Origin: UBA11222 sp030652895
Lineage (GTDB): Bacteria > Pseudomonadota > Alphaproteobacteria > UBA11222
Assembly (NCBI GenBank): GCA_038318895.1
Contig: JBBQCS010000002.1
Span: forward strand, 28,614 to 92,613
Length of the DNA: 64,000 nucleotides
Reading direction: 5' to 3'
The position numbers and the translations under genes were made by a program. Shown one piece after another: positions 26,038-35,648 of this stretch (position 1 is its first letter; every line of letters begins with the position of its first letter). The notes under the pieces were generated by a model, which did no database searches, was not told the DNA's origin, and saw only the letters and a program-made list of their open reading frames with translations.

Positions 26038-26193
26038 GAAACCAGCTAGCTTTAAGCTGGGATGCGACGCGTTTTTACTGCCGGAATCCCCACGCTCTGC
26101 TATAGTGATTCGTACCATGCATGCTTCCTTCGCTCAGCCGGTCAGGACGGCTGGCGGCGCTGATGGGCGGCTGCGAACAGGAACGGTTTGAGA

Positions 26194-27333
26194 ATGAAAT
26201 TTACCATTGAAAGAACGGTTCTGCTACGCTCTTTGAGCCATGTGCAAAGCATTGTTGAACGGCGCACCACGATCCCTATCCTCTCGAACGTGTTATTGCA
26301 GGCGGACGATGGACGGCTGGATCTGACGGCGACTGATCTGGACATTGCGGTGCGTGAATCCGCCATTGCAACAGTCGCGCAACCCGGCAGTACAACGGTT
26401 CCAGCGCATACATTACATGACATTGTTCGCAAATTGCCAGAAGGCGCACAGGTTGAAATATCCCTGGAGGCGGACAATGATCGCCTTTCGTTAAAGGCAG
26501 GGCGGTCGCAATTCTATCTTGCCAGCCTGCCGGCTGCGGACTTTCCCGCCATGGATGGCGAAGCCGCCGGCAAACCGTCTGACGCAGCGGTGCAGTTCGT
26601 CATTGCAGCGGGGGATTTGAAGCGCCTGATCGATAAGACCCGCTTTGCAATCTCGACCGAAGAAACCCGCTACTACCTGAATGGTATTTATCTGCATATC
26701 GCGCAGACCGCTGGCGTAAATATGTTGCGCGCCGTCGCCACCGACGGGCACCGGCTGGCGCGGGTGGAATTGCCCGCCCCCGGTGGCGCGGATGCGCTGC
26801 CTGGTATTATCCTGCCGCGCAAGGCCGTGCTGGAATTGCACAAATTGATTGATGACGTAACCGGCGATGTCGCGGTCAACGCCACCACGACCAAAATACG
26901 CTTTGCTTTCGATCACGTGACGTTAAGCTCGAAACTAATCGATGGCACGTTCCCCGATTACACCCGCGTCATTCCCACTACCAACGACAAGCAAATGGAA
27001 GTTGATAATCATCACCTCCGCCAGGCGGTAGACCGGGTTTCGACTATTTCATCGGAAAAATCCCGAGCCGTTAAAGTCAATCTGGGCAATAATCAGATGA
27101 CCGTATCGGTAAAAAATCCCGATCAGGGTAGCGCCACCGAAGAACTTGCCGTCAATTACACATCGACACCGATCGAGATCGGTTTCAACGCGCGTTATCT
27201 GCTGGATGTCGCCGCGCAGATCGATGGCGAAAACGCGATATTTGAGTTTTTCGATGCACACTCACCCGCCCTGATCCGCGATAGCGGCGATGATTCAGCG
27301 CAATATGTGCTGATGCCGATGCGCGTGGCGTGA
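26194..27333 (+). CDS. dnaN: DNA polymerase III beta subunit (sliding clamp)
   Basis: 379 residues; three clamp domains. The N-terminus MKFTIERTVLLRSLSHVQSI and the segment RRTTIPILSNVLLQADDG are typical, as is the C-terminal YVLMPMRVA. The ring tethers Pol III and other partners to DNA. The ATG at 26194 gives the family N-terminus; an in-frame TTG two codons earlier is ignored. A GATTC site lies at 26107-26111 in the leader. Confidence 0.98.
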   Translation: MKFTIERTVLLRSLSHVQSIVERRTTIPILSNVLLQADDGRLDLTATDLDIAVRESAIATVAQPGSTTVPAHTLHDIVRKLPEGAQVEISLEADNDRLSLKAGRSQFYLASLPAADFPAMDGEAAGKPSDAAVQFVIAAGDLKRLIDKTRFAISTEETRYYLNGIYLHIAQTAGVNMLRAVATDGHRLARVELPAPGGADALPGIILPRKAVLELHKLIDDVTGDVAVNATTTKIRFAFDHVTLSSKLIDGTFPDYTRVIPTTNDKQMEVDNHHLRQAVDRVSTISSEKSRAVKVNLGNNQMTVSVKNPDQGSATEELAVNYTSTPIEIGFNARYLLDVAAQIDGENAIFEFFDAHSPALIRDSGDDSAQYVLMPMRVA

Positions 27334-27355
27334 CGCGCGAAAGGAATTTGCGCCC

Positions 27356-28570
27356 GTGCTAGCGCGAAGTGTTCCGCCGCAAACTATTTTACCGCGCGAC
27401 GAGAGCCGGACTCCTTCTGCCACGATGCGCTGGCTAAGCGTCACGGATTTTCGCTGTTACACCCAGGCACGCCTGAATCTGGATGGCCGTCCGGTGGTGC
27501 TGACGGGTGAAAACGGGGCTGGTAAAACCAATCTGCTGGAAGCACTGTCCTTTCTTGCCCCAGGGCGGGGGTTGCGTTGGGCGCGGCTTTCCGAAGTGAC
27601 GCGGATCGGCGCGCCTGCACAAACCTGGGCGGTGGCGGCCGGCCTTGACGCGCCGCATATTCCCGGCGCGCCGATGCGGATAAGCACGGGCCTGCTGCCG
27701 GCGTCTGAAAGCGGTCACACCGCAGAGCGCCGCACGGTGCGTATCGATGGTTCAGCCCAGTCGTCGAGCGCCGCGCTGGCGCAACTTCTGGCGGTCAGCT
27801 GGCTGACCCCGGACATGGATCGCCTGTTCGCAGAGGGCGCCAGTGGACGGCGGCAGTTTTTTGACAGGCTGACGCTTGGCTTTGATACCGGACATGGCGC
27901 ACGGTTGAACGCGTATGAGCGGGCGCGGCAGGAACGCAGCCGTTTGCTGCGCGACGAAATGACGGGCCGCCGGGCCGATCCGGCGTGGCTTGACGCCCTG
28001 GAGGCTGCAATGGCGGAGCATGGTGTCGCCATTGCCGCCAGCCGCTGTGAGACCCTGCAGCGGCTGGTCCAGGCATTGGAAGCCCATTCGGGACCGTTCC
28101 CTCACGCGTTGCTGGCGCTGGATGGCCTGCTTGAAGACATGCTTGCCGATACCCCGGCCGTCGATGTGGAAGACCGCTATCGCGCCGTGCTGGCGGCGGC
28201 ACGGCAGCGCGATAAAGAAGCGGGCCGCGCGCTGGAGGGACCACACCGCAGCGATCTTCTGGTCTGGCACGGTGAAACCAGGATGCCTGCGGGTGACTGT
28301 TCAACCGGACAGCAAAAAGCACTGCTGATTTCCATTGTGCTGGCCAATGCACGCATACTGGCGCATGCAGGCGCCACACCCCTGTTGCTGCTGGATGAAG
28401 TGGTCGCGCATCTGGACGCGAGGCGGCGCGCGGCGCTGTATGACGCCATCAGCGACCTTGGTGCGCAAACCTGGATGACAGGAACCGACAGGGCGCTGTT
28501 TGACGCCATGGGCACGCGCGCGCAATATTTTACCGTAACGGATGGCGCGGTCGCCGATGCCGCCGGCTAA
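27356..28570 (+). CDS. recF: DNA replication and repair protein RecF
   Basis: 404 residues from GTG 27356, or 381 from ATG 27425 (MRWLSVTDFRCYTQARL). RecF is an SMC-like ATPase that helps load RecA at gaps. Walker A is VLTGENGAGKTNLLEALSFL, the signature block is DCSTGQQKALLISIVLAN, and Walker B is LLLLDEVVAHLD. The N-terminal 23 residues from the GTG are not conserved-looking, so the ATG is a real alternative. It is 22 bases after dnaN and 31 bases before gyrB. Confidence 0.95.
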   Translation: MLARSVPPQTILPRDESRTPSATMRWLSVTDFRCYTQARLNLDGRPVVLTGENGAGKTNLLEALSFLAPGRGLRWARLSEVTRIGAPAQTWAVAAGLDAPHIPGAPMRISTGLLPASESGHTAERRTVRIDGSAQSSSAALAQLLAVSWLTPDMDRLFAEGASGRRQFFDRLTLGFDTGHGARLNAYERARQERSRLLRDEMTGRRADPAWLDALEAAMAEHGVAIAASRCETLQRLVQALEAHSGPFPHALLALDGLLEDMLADTPAVDVEDRYRAVLAAARQRDKEAGRALEGPHRSDLLVWHGETRMPAGDCSTGQQKALLISIVLANARILAHAGATPLLLLDEVVAHLDARRRAALYDAISDLGAQTWMTGTDRALFDAMGTRAQYFTVTDGAVADAAG

Positions 28571-28601
28571 ACGGCAGAACAAACCATAGGATTTTTAAAA
28601 A

Positions 28602-31037
28602 ATGAGTGATGAAACCCGTAACGAGCAGGCCGCCAGCGAATATGGCGCAGAATCCATCAAGGTTCTGCGGGGTCTGGATGCGGTGCGCAAACGCCCGGGC
28701 ATGTATATTGGCGACACCGATGACGGCTCTGGCCTGCATCACATGGTGTACGAAGTTGTCGACAATGCTATCGATGAATCTCTCGCGGGCTATTGCGACC
28801 GGATCGTCGTGATCCTGCATCCCGACGGCTCGGTCAGTGTTTCCGATAATGGCCGCGGCATACCAACCGAGATTCACAGCGAGGAAGGCGTTTCCGCGGC
28901 CCAGGTGATCATGACCCAGTTGCATGCCGGCGGCAAATTCGATCAGAATTCCTACAAGGTATCGGGCGGCCTGCACGGCGTTGGCGTTTCGGTCGTCAAT
29001 GCACTGTCGCAATGGCTGGAAGTGCGCATCTGGCGCGGCGGCAAAGAACATTTCATGCGTTTCCATCACGGCGAACCGCAAGCGCCCCTGACCATCGTCG
29101 CGGACGCGCCTGGGAAAAGCGGAACGCATATCGCGTTTCTTCCGTCTACGGATACTTTTACCAACACGGAATATAGCTTCGAAACGCTCGAGCACAGGTT
29201 GCGCGAATTGGCGTTTCTGAATTCCGGCGTACATATCACCATGCGCGACGAGCGCGGCGTTCAGGCGCGTGAGATTGATCTGGTCTATACCGGCGGGGTC
29301 GAAGCCTTTGTACACTATCTTGACCGCAATAAATCCAAACTGATCGATCGTCCGATCGCGATTTCGGGTGAACAAGACGGCATTATTGTGGATGCGTCGC
29401 TGTGGTGGAATGACAGTGTTCATGAAAATGTGCTGTGCTTTACCAATAATATTCCCCAGCGCGATGGCGGCACCCACCTTGCAGGATTCCGCGGCGCTCT
29501 GACACGCTGCGTTAATGCCTATGCCAATAGTTCCGGCATGGCTAAAAAATCGAAAGTGCCGTTAACCGGTGACGACGCGCGTGAAGGGCTGACCTGCGTA
29601 TTGTCGGTCAAGGTTCCCGACCCGAAATTTTCGTCCCAGACCAAGGACAAGCTGGTGTCGTCCGAAGTGCGCCCCGCCGTTGAGGGGCTGATCAATGACC
29701 GGCTGTCACAATGGTTTGAGGAGCACCCAAGCGAAGCCCGCACCATTGTCACGAAAGTGATCGAAGCGGCGGCGGCGCGCGATGCGGCGCGCCGGGCACG
29801 TGAGCTGACCCGGCGCAAAAGCGCCCTGGATATTTCCAACCTGCCAGGCAAGCTTGCCGACTGTCAGGAACGCGATCCGGCGAAGTCGGAGATATTCCTC
29901 GTCGAAGGCGATTCCGCTGGTGGTTCCGCCAAACAGGCCCGTGACCGGGCCAACCAGGCGGTGCTGCCTTTACGCGGAAAGATTTTGAATGTGGAACGCG
30001 CACGGTTTGACAAAATGCTGGCGTCCAACGAAATAGGTACGTTGATCACGGCGCTTGGCACCGGCATCGGGCGCAATGATTTCAATATTGAAAATACCCG
30101 GTACCACAAGATTGTCATCATGACCGACGCGGATGTCGACGGCGCGCATATCCGCACATTGTTGCTGACATTTTTTTACCGCCACATGCCAGAGCTGATC
30201 GAGAAGGGATATCTCTATATTGCGCAACCGCCGCTATACAAAGTCAGCCGCGGAAGTTCGGAGCAATATCTTAAAGACGAAAAGGCAATGGAAGATTTTT
30301 TAATCGCAGGCGGCGTCAAGGACGCGGTGCTGCACCTGTATGACGATAGTCAGCGCGCGGGTAAAGATCTGCGCGAGCTGGTCGAGCATGCGCGCGGCAT
30401 CCGCACCATATTGAACCATCTGCCAAAGGGCAAATATCCGGATTTCATTATCGAGCAAGTGGCAATTGCAGGCGCCCTGACACCTGACGTGCTGGATGAT
30501 CCGGTCGAGGCAACGCGCGTGGCGCAAGCGATTGCTGCGGCTCTCGATCAGAATACTGCGGAAGAAGATCGCGGCTGGCAAGGTGAAGCGACCGAAACAG
30601 GCGGATTGCGCTTTTTCCGCGATGTGCGCGGCGTACGCGAGGCATATGAAATCGACGCCCCGCTGCTGGCCAGCGCGGAGGCCCGCCGTCTGAATGCGGA
30701 AGTGCCCGAGCTGCAGGCGGTTTTCCGCCGTTCCGCCACGTTGCGCCGTAAAGATAACGAATACACCATTGCCTCTCCCACCGCATTGTTCGAAACCATC
30801 AAGCAGATTGGCAGTCAGGGCATCAGCATACAGCGCTATAAAGGCCTGGGTGAAATGAACCCGGAACAATTATGGGAAACAACTCTGGACCCCCAGGTAC
30901 GTTCCCTGTTGCAGGTAAAGGTCGATCATTTTGATACGGCGGACGATCTGTTCTCACAACTAATGGGCGATGTGGTCGAAACGCGGCGTCAATTCATTTA
31001 TGACAATGCCTTGAAAGTATCCAATCTGGATGTCTAG
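28602..31037 (+). CDS. gyrB: DNA gyrase subunit B
   Basis: 811 residues, normal for proteobacterial GyrB. The GHKL ATPase domain opens with IKVLRGLDAVRKRPGMYIGD and has YEVVDNAIDESLAGYCD and LHGVGVSVVNALS. The TOPRIM domain holds LVEGDSAGGSAKQARDR near 433 and MTDADVDGAHIRTLLLTF near 508. The C-terminal block is QRYKGLGEMNPEQLWETTL. With GyrA it introduces negative supercoils. Its stop overlaps the purU ATG by 8 bases. Confidence 0.98.
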   Translation: MSDETRNEQAASEYGAESIKVLRGLDAVRKRPGMYIGDTDDGSGLHHMVYEVVDNAIDESLAGYCDRIVVILHPDGSVSVSDNGRGIPTEIHSEEGVSAAQVIMTQLHAGGKFDQNSYKVSGGLHGVGVSVVNALSQWLEVRIWRGGKEHFMRFHHGEPQAPLTIVADAPGKSGTHIAFLPSTDTFTNTEYSFETLEHRLRELAFLNSGVHITMRDERGVQAREIDLVYTGGVEAFVHYLDRNKSKLIDRPIAISGEQDGIIVDASLWWNDSVHENVLCFTNNIPQRDGGTHLAGFRGALTRCVNAYANSSGMAKKSKVPLTGDDAREGLTCVLSVKVPDPKFSSQTKDKLVSSEVRPAVEGLINDRLSQWFEEHPSEARTIVTKVIEAAAARDAARRARELTRRKSALDISNLPGKLADCQERDPAKSEIFLVEGDSAGGSAKQARDRANQAVLPLRGKILNVERARFDKMLASNEIGTLITALGTGIGRNDFNIENTRYHKIVIMTDADVDGAHIRTLLLTFFYRHMPELIEKGYLYIAQPPLYKVSRGSSEQYLKDEKAMEDFLIAGGVKDAVLHLYDDSQRAGKDLRELVEHARGIRTILNHLPKGKYPDFIIEQVAIAGALTPDVLDDPVEATRVAQAIAAALDQNTAEEDRGWQGEATETGGLRFFRDVRGVREAYEIDAPLLASAEARRLNAEVPELQAVFRRSATLRRKDNEYTIASPTALFETIKQIGSQGISIQRYKGLGEMNPEQLWETTLDPQVRSLLQVKVDHFDTADDLFSQLMGDVVETRRQFIYDNALKVSNLDV

Positions 31038-31893
31038 CGCGATATCCAGTTATATCCTGACGATTTCCTGTCCCGACCGCGTGGGCATAGTCGCTGCAGT
31101 CGCCGGAGTTCTGGCGGATAGTGACTTGTTCATTACAGATTCACATCATTTTGGAGATCGCGACACCAACATTTTTTTTATGCGCACCGTCGTTGATGCG
31201 GCCAATCCGGAATTTAACCAGGCGGCGTTTACCCGCGTGTTTGAGCCCGTCGCTACGCGTTTTGCCATGCGTTGGGCCTTGCATGATTGTGCACAAAGGC
31301 CACCCGCGCTGATCCTCGTGTCAAAATCCGATCATTGCCTGAATGATCTGCTGTACCGCCACCGCACCGGCGCACTGCCCGTGCATATTCCCGCCATTGT
31401 CTCCAATCACACGGATCTGGCGCCGCTGGCCCAATGGCATAAAATTCCATTTCTGCATATTCCGGTAAGCAAAGATAACAAGCCGGAAGCCGAAGGACGC
31501 CTGCGCGAAATCATTGCGGAGACCCACGCGGATCTCGTTGTGCTGGCGCGCTATATGCAGATTTTTTCTCCGGAATTGTGCACCGAGCTGCATGGCAGGG
31601 CGATCAATATCCACCATTCATTCCTGCCCAGCTTCAAGGGCGCCCAACCCTACCGGCAGGCGCATCAGCGCGGCGTCAAGCTGATTGGCGCCACAGCGCA
31701 TTTCGTTACCCCGGATCTGGATGAAGGCCCGATTATCGAGCAGATGGTCGAACGAATCGATCACAGCTATACGGCCGAAGCGATGGCTGCCGCCGGGCGC
31801 GACGTGGAAAGCCTGGTGCTGGCCCGCGCCGTGCGCTGGTTTGCGGAACAGCGGGTATTTCTGAATGGCAACAAGACTGTTGTATTTAGATAG
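31030..31893 (+). CDS. purU: Formyltetrahydrofolate deformylase
   Basis: 287 residues. An N-terminal ACT domain (YILTISCPDRVGIVAAVAG) is joined to a formyl transferase fold with VLARYMQIFSPELC, NIHHSFLPSFKGAQPYRQAH and GATAHFVTPDLDEGPIIEQ, which supply the catalytic Asn, His and Asp. It hydrolyses 10-formyl-THF to formate and THF, balancing one-carbon pools. ATG 31030 lies inside the last codons of gyrB, so translation may be coupled; this gyrB-purU overlap is unusual. Confidence 0.95.
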   Translation: MSSAISSYILTISCPDRVGIVAAVAGVLADSDLFITDSHHFGDRDTNIFFMRTVVDAANPEFNQAAFTRVFEPVATRFAMRWALHDCAQRPPALILVSKSDHCLNDLLYRHRTGALPVHIPAIVSNHTDLAPLAQWHKIPFLHIPVSKDNKPEAEGRLREIIAETHADLVVLARYMQIFSPELCTELHGRAINIHHSFLPSFKGAQPYRQAHQRGVKLIGATAHFVTPDLDEGPIIEQMVERIDHSYTAEAMAAAGRDVESLVLARAVRWFAEQRVFLNGNKTVVFR

Positions 31894-31899
31894 GGCGGA

Positions 31900-32127
31900 C
31901 TAAAACTCTTTACTGCCCGTATCCTGTCCTTTGGGGCGGCGGCTTTTACGGAATAGATATATCCCTGCTAGCGCCGCGCCGATCAGCAATAAATGGTCCG
32001 GTTGAGTAAACATATGTACCACCACGGCCACCATGTCAGCTACGCCGGAATGATCGCCCGGATGCGCATGCACGATTGCCGGAAAGATCACAGATATCGC
32101 GAAAGCAAGTTTGTATAGGTGGTTCAT
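31900..32127 (-). CDS. Small urease-cluster membrane protein (HupE/UreJ-like fragment?)
   Basis: 75 residues: a signal peptide (NHLYKLAFAISVIFPAIVHA), then HPGDHSG, a hydrophobic helix around PDHLLLIGAALAGIYLF, and a basic tail (RKSRRPKGQ). The His-rich HPGDH and QPDHLL patterns recall the start of HupE/UreJ nickel permeases but the protein is far too short for one. The ATG follows directly on the ureG stop (TAA ATG) with CAGGAG ahead, so it is the last gene of the urease operon. A role in nickel handling is a guess. Confidence 0.7.
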   Translation of the reverse strand: MNHLYKLAFAISVIFPAIVHAHPGDHSGVADMVAVVVHMFTQPDHLLLIGAALAGIYLFRKSRRPKGQDTGSKEF

Positions 32128-32766
32128 TTATTGCTCCTGTGCCTGAGTTGATGACAGCGCACTACGTTCTTCGATAAACGCAATTACCGCGTCCTGACCG
32201 ACGCCAGCCCGCAGGTTAGTGAAAACAAATGGCCGTTCCCCGCGCATTTTTTTTGCATCGCGCGCCATCACGTCCAGGTCCGCGCCAACCATCGGGGCCA
32301 GATCTATCTTGTTGATGATGAGCAGATCGGAGCGTGTAATGCCCGGCCCGCCCTTGCGTGGAATTTTATCCCCCGCTGACACGTCAATGACATAGAGTGT
32401 GAGGTCCGCCAGTTCCGGCGAGAAAGTGGCCGCCAGATTGTCACCGCCGCTTTCGATAAAAATAATATCCAGATCCGGAAACCGCGCATTCATGCGGTCC
32501 ACCGCCGCCAGATTGATCGACGCGTCTTCGCGGATCGCAGTGTGCGGGCAACCGCCGGTTTCCACCCCGTCAATGCGTTCGGGCGGCAGCGCCCCCGAGC
32601 GGGTGAGAAATTGCGCGTCCTCCCTGGTGTAAATGTCGTTGGTGATCGCCGCGATCGAATAATCATCGCGCATGTTCTTGCACAACACATCCATCAGCGC
32701 CGTCTTGCCGGAACCGACAGGACCGCCAACGCCAATGCGAATTGGACCGTGAACAGAATGTGTCAT
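32128..32766 (-). CDS. ureG: Urease accessory GTPase UreG
   Basis: 212 residues. The P-loop is GVGGPVGSGKTALMDVLCK. The SIMIBI GTPase motifs ESGGDNLAATFSPELAD and the NKIDLAP guanine-recognition motif are present. GCPHTAIREDASINL includes the Cys-Pro-His metal site that passes nickel to urease. It acts with UreD, UreF and UreE in nickel insertion. The ATG overlaps the ureF stop by 4 bases. Confidence 0.97.
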   Translation of the reverse strand: MTHSVHGPIRIGVGGPVGSGKTALMDVLCKNMRDDYSIAAITNDIYTREDAQFLTRSGALPPERIDGVETGGCPHTAIREDASINLAAVDRMNARFPDLDIIFIESGGDNLAATFSPELADLTLYVIDVSAGDKIPRKGGPGITRSDLLIINKIDLAPMVGADLDVMARDAKKMRGERPFVFTNLRAGVGQDAVIAFIEERSALSSTQAQEQ

Positions 32767-33443
32767 GAGCGGAACAGCCTCGTATATTGGGTTTCGTGAA
32801 GTGCGGAGCAGTAGTCCAGCATGGGCGTGGCGCTGCCGATTTCCGACAGCGGCAATGTTTGCGCCATATCAGCAGCGGCGGCAACCTCTGCCTCCAGCAA
32901 CCGCAACGCTATCTGCCCGTCGGTCTGGCCAAGCGGAATAAGGCGCACCCCTGCCGATATCAGATTGGCGGTGAATGCATGCAGATAAGACTCCAGCGCA
33001 TCATGCATGGCAATCCCATGCGCATGGGCGCAATGCGCAACGATCAGCGGATAGCTGGGTGCACCCGCCTGCGGCACGGCGGCACCCCCTTCCGGAAGGG
33101 GCCAGGCGTCGCGGATCGCACGGGCAAACGCCGCGCCCTGGGCCTGTGTTTCAAGCGCCAGCTCCGATGTTGGCCGCATCGCCGCCGCCAGTTCAAATAT
33201 TTCCGCCAGCAGGATTTGGTCCCCAGCCTCCAGCGCGCGCCAGGCGGCCACAAACAGCATCGCATCGCTAAGGCCCGAACCATGGCGCAGCAGCGTCGCG
33301 ATCCAGGAAACAAGAGTATCGCGGGTATGCACCAATCCGGTCTCAACCGCATATTCAAGCCCATGGGAATAGCTGAACGCCCCTACCGGAAATGACGGCG
33401 ACAGCCACGCCAGCAAACGGTACAATGACGAATTATTCGTCAT
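32763..33443 (-). CDS. ureF: Urease accessory protein UreF
   Basis: 226 residues, all-helical. The N-terminus SLYRLLAWLSPSFPVGAFSYSHGLE is the UreF signature. UreF bridges UreD and UreG on apo-urease. ATG 33443 lies inside the 3-prime end of ureE (11-base overlap) in another frame. In-frame codons upstream lie within ureE and are discarded. Confidence 0.95.
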   Translation of the reverse strand: MTNNSSLYRLLAWLSPSFPVGAFSYSHGLEYAVETGLVHTRDTLVSWIATLLRHGSGLSDAMLFVAAWRALEAGDQILLAEIFELAAAMRPTSELALETQAQGAAFARAIRDAWPLPEGGAAVPQAGAPSYPLIVAHCAHAHGIAMHDALESYLHAFTANLISAGVRLIPLGQTDGQIALRLLEAEVAAAADMAQTLPLSEIGSATPMLDYCSALHETQYTRLFRS

Positions 33444-33933
33444 GAGAATGGGAATGCCCGTGTTGATGGTCATGGCCGTGCGCATGTGCCCCCTCATAAG
33501 CACCGGGTTCGGGCGTAAAAACATCCATCCTTCGCTCAACTTTTCCGCCCAGATCATGGGCCATATGTTCGATCACATGATCGTATCGCAACCGCAAGCC
33601 GCCGCCGTCCAGCACCTGTACCGGCAGATGCCGGTTGCCCAGGTGCCAGGCAATGCGGATTGCGTCCCTGGGATGGGCGGCCACAATATCCATCACGTCT
33701 TCGGCCTGTGCACGCACCAAAACATAACGCCCATCGCCCAGCAGCAGACCATCGCCATCTCCCAAACGTTCGGCGCGGGCGAGGTCCAGCATGAAATCTC
33801 CCAGCCCATCGTCAAGGCTCAACCGGACGCGCCGCCGGTGCCGGTCATCAAAACCCAGCGTCACACTGCCCACAGCCTGCTTGGCGGGCCAGTGACCCGC
33901 CGTAAAAAACCGTGTGGCGCGCGGCAGAGTCAT
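33433..33933 (-). CDS. ureE: Urease nickel metallochaperone UreE
   Basis: 166 residues. The N-terminal peptide-binding domain has LTLGFDDR-type strands (GSVTLGFDDRHRRRVRL). The metal domain has YHLGNRHLPVQ-like sequence (AWHLGNRHLPVQVLDGGGL) and the dimer-interface YDHVIEHMAHDLG. The tail is His-rich (HAHGHDHQHGHSHSHDE), expected to store or deliver Ni. ATG 33933 is two bases after the ureC stop. Confidence 0.96.
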   Translation of the reverse strand: MTLPRATRFFTAGHWPAKQAVGSVTLGFDDRHRRRVRLSLDDGLGDFMLDLARAERLGDGDGLLLGDGRYVLVRAQAEDVMDIVAAHPRDAIRIAWHLGNRHLPVQVLDGGGLRLRYDHVIEHMAHDLGGKVERRMDVFTPEPGAYEGAHAHGHDHQHGHSHSHDE

Positions 33934-33935
33934 GT

Positions 33936-35645
33936 TCAAAACAGGAAATAGCGTTGCGCCATCGGCAACACGGTGGCGGGCGCGCAAGTCAGAAGTTCAC
34001 CATCGGCGCGCACCTCGTAAGTTTCCGGGTCAACCTCGATTTTCGGCAGGGCGTTATTGTGGATCATCTGCGCCTTTCCGATGCCGCGAATATTTTTTAC
34101 CGGCAGCACTTCACTCTGTAATCCCAACTGGCCTGCAAGTCCGCTCGACATGGCGGCCTGGGATAAAAAACTGAAGCGGCTGGCGGTGCGCGCCCGCCCG
34201 AATGCCCCAAACATCGGGCGGGTATAGACCGGTTGTGGCGTCGGGATGGACGCGTTGGGATCGCCCATCAAGGCGGCGGTAATGGTTCCGGCCTTCATCA
34301 CCAGATCAGGTTTAACGCCAAAAAACGCCGGTTTCCACAATACCAGATCGGCGAATTTTCCGGCCTCGATTGATCCCACATAGCTGGCGATGCCATGCGC
34401 GAGCGCTGGATTGATGGTGTATTTCGCGATGTACCGCCGTACACGGAAATTGTCATTATTGCCGGTTTCTTGCGGCAGGGGGCCGCGCTGTTTGCGCATC
34501 TTGTCTGCTGTCTGCCAGGTGCGGATGATCACCTCGCCGATGCGGCCCATGGCCTGACTGTCGGAGGCCAGAATGCTTATCGCGCCCATATCGTGCAGAA
34601 TATCTTCGGCGGCGATTGTTTCGCGCCGGATGCGGCTTTCGGCGAACGCCACGTCTTCGGGGATGTTCGGATCCAGATGATGGCACACCATCAGCATATC
34701 AAGATGCTCATCAATGGTGTTGACCGTGAACGGGCGCGTCGGATTTGTCGATGATGGGATCACATTGGCGACGCCGCACACCTTGATAATGTCGGGCGCA
34801 TGGCCACCGCCCGCGCCCTCGGTATGAAACGCGTGAATGTTGCGCCCCTTGAAGGCGGCAACGCTGTTTTCGACAAAGCCGGATTCGTTCAGCGTATCGG
34901 TATGAATGGTGACCGCAACGTCCGTTTCTTCCGCAACGCTCAGGCAATTGTCTATGGCCGCGGGTGTGGTGCCCCAGTCTTCGTGCAGCTTCAACCCGCA
35001 CGCGCCAGCGGCAACCTGTTCATGTAGTGCGCCCGGAAGGGTCGCGTTGCCCTTGCCAAAATAGCCGATATTAATGGGGAGCGCTTCTGCGGCCTGCAGC
35101 ATGCGCGCCAGATGAAACGGGCCGGGGGTGCAGGTGGTGGCGTTGGTGCCTTCGGCCGGACCGGTGCCGCCGCCCATCAGGGTGGTAACACCGCTATACA
35201 GCGCGTCATCCACCAGTTGCGGGCAGATAAAATGAATATGCACATCGATGCCCCCCGCTGTCAGGATGCGCCCTTCGCCCGCAATAATTTCCGTTCCCGG
35301 ACCAATCACCAGGGTGACACCGGGCTGCACATCGGGATTGCCCGCCTTGCCCACACCCGCAATGCGCCCGTCACGAATACCCACATCGGCCTTGATGATA
35401 CCCCAATGGTCTATGATCAGCGCATTGGTGATGACCGTATCCATCGCACCCTGCGCACGGGTCATTTGCGATTGCCCCATACCATCGCGGATCACCTTGC
35501 CGCCGCCGAATTTCACCTCTTCACCATAGATGGTGCGGTCTTCCTCCACCTCGATAATCAGGTCGGTGTCAGCAAGCCGCACCCTGTCGCCCGTGGTGGG
35601 GCCGTACATGGCGGCATAAGCGTCGCGGGGTATCTTGAATGCCAT
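33936..35645 (-). CDS. ureC: Urease alpha subunit
   Basis: 569 residues, the catalytic subunit that hydrolyses urea to ammonia and carbamate. It has AMYGPTTGDRVRLADTDL at the N-terminus, HIHFICPQ (nickel-binding His pair), the carbamylated Lys in CGLKLHEDWG near residue 219, HAFHTEGAGGGHAPDI, and the active-site flap MVCHHLDPNIPEDVAFAESR. All key residues are present, so the enzyme should be active once nickel is loaded. It starts 3 bases after the ureB stop. Confidence 0.98.
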   Translation of the reverse strand: MAFKIPRDAYAAMYGPTTGDRVRLADTDLIIEVEEDRTIYGEEVKFGGGKVIRDGMGQSQMTRAQGAMDTVITNALIIDHWGIIKADVGIRDGRIAGVGKAGNPDVQPGVTLVIGPGTEIIAGEGRILTAGGIDVHIHFICPQLVDDALYSGVTTLMGGGTGPAEGTNATTCTPGPFHLARMLQAAEALPINIGYFGKGNATLPGALHEQVAAGACGLKLHEDWGTTPAAIDNCLSVAEETDVAVTIHTDTLNESGFVENSVAAFKGRNIHAFHTEGAGGGHAPDIIKVCGVANVIPSSTNPTRPFTVNTIDEHLDMLMVCHHLDPNIPEDVAFAESRIRRETIAAEDILHDMGAISILASDSQAMGRIGEVIIRTWQTADKMRKQRGPLPQETGNNDNFRVRRYIAKYTINPALAHGIASYVGSIEAGKFADLVLWKPAFFGVKPDLVMKAGTITAALMGDPNASIPTPQPVYTRPMFGAFGRARTASRFSFLSQAAMSSGLAGQLGLQSEVLPVKNIRGIGKAQMIHNNALPKIEVDPETYEVRADGELLTCAPATVLPMAQRYFLF

Positions 35646-35648
35646 GGC

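Noticed and set aside
26040..26065. CCAGCT/AGCTGG hairpin just after dnaA
   Set aside because: Only 6 bp and no U tract directly after it; dnaN follows closely, so a terminator was not called.
28530..29477. 315-residue open frame antisense to gyrB
   Set aside because: Lies wholly opposite the strongly conserved gyrB N-terminus; typical GC-rich shadow.
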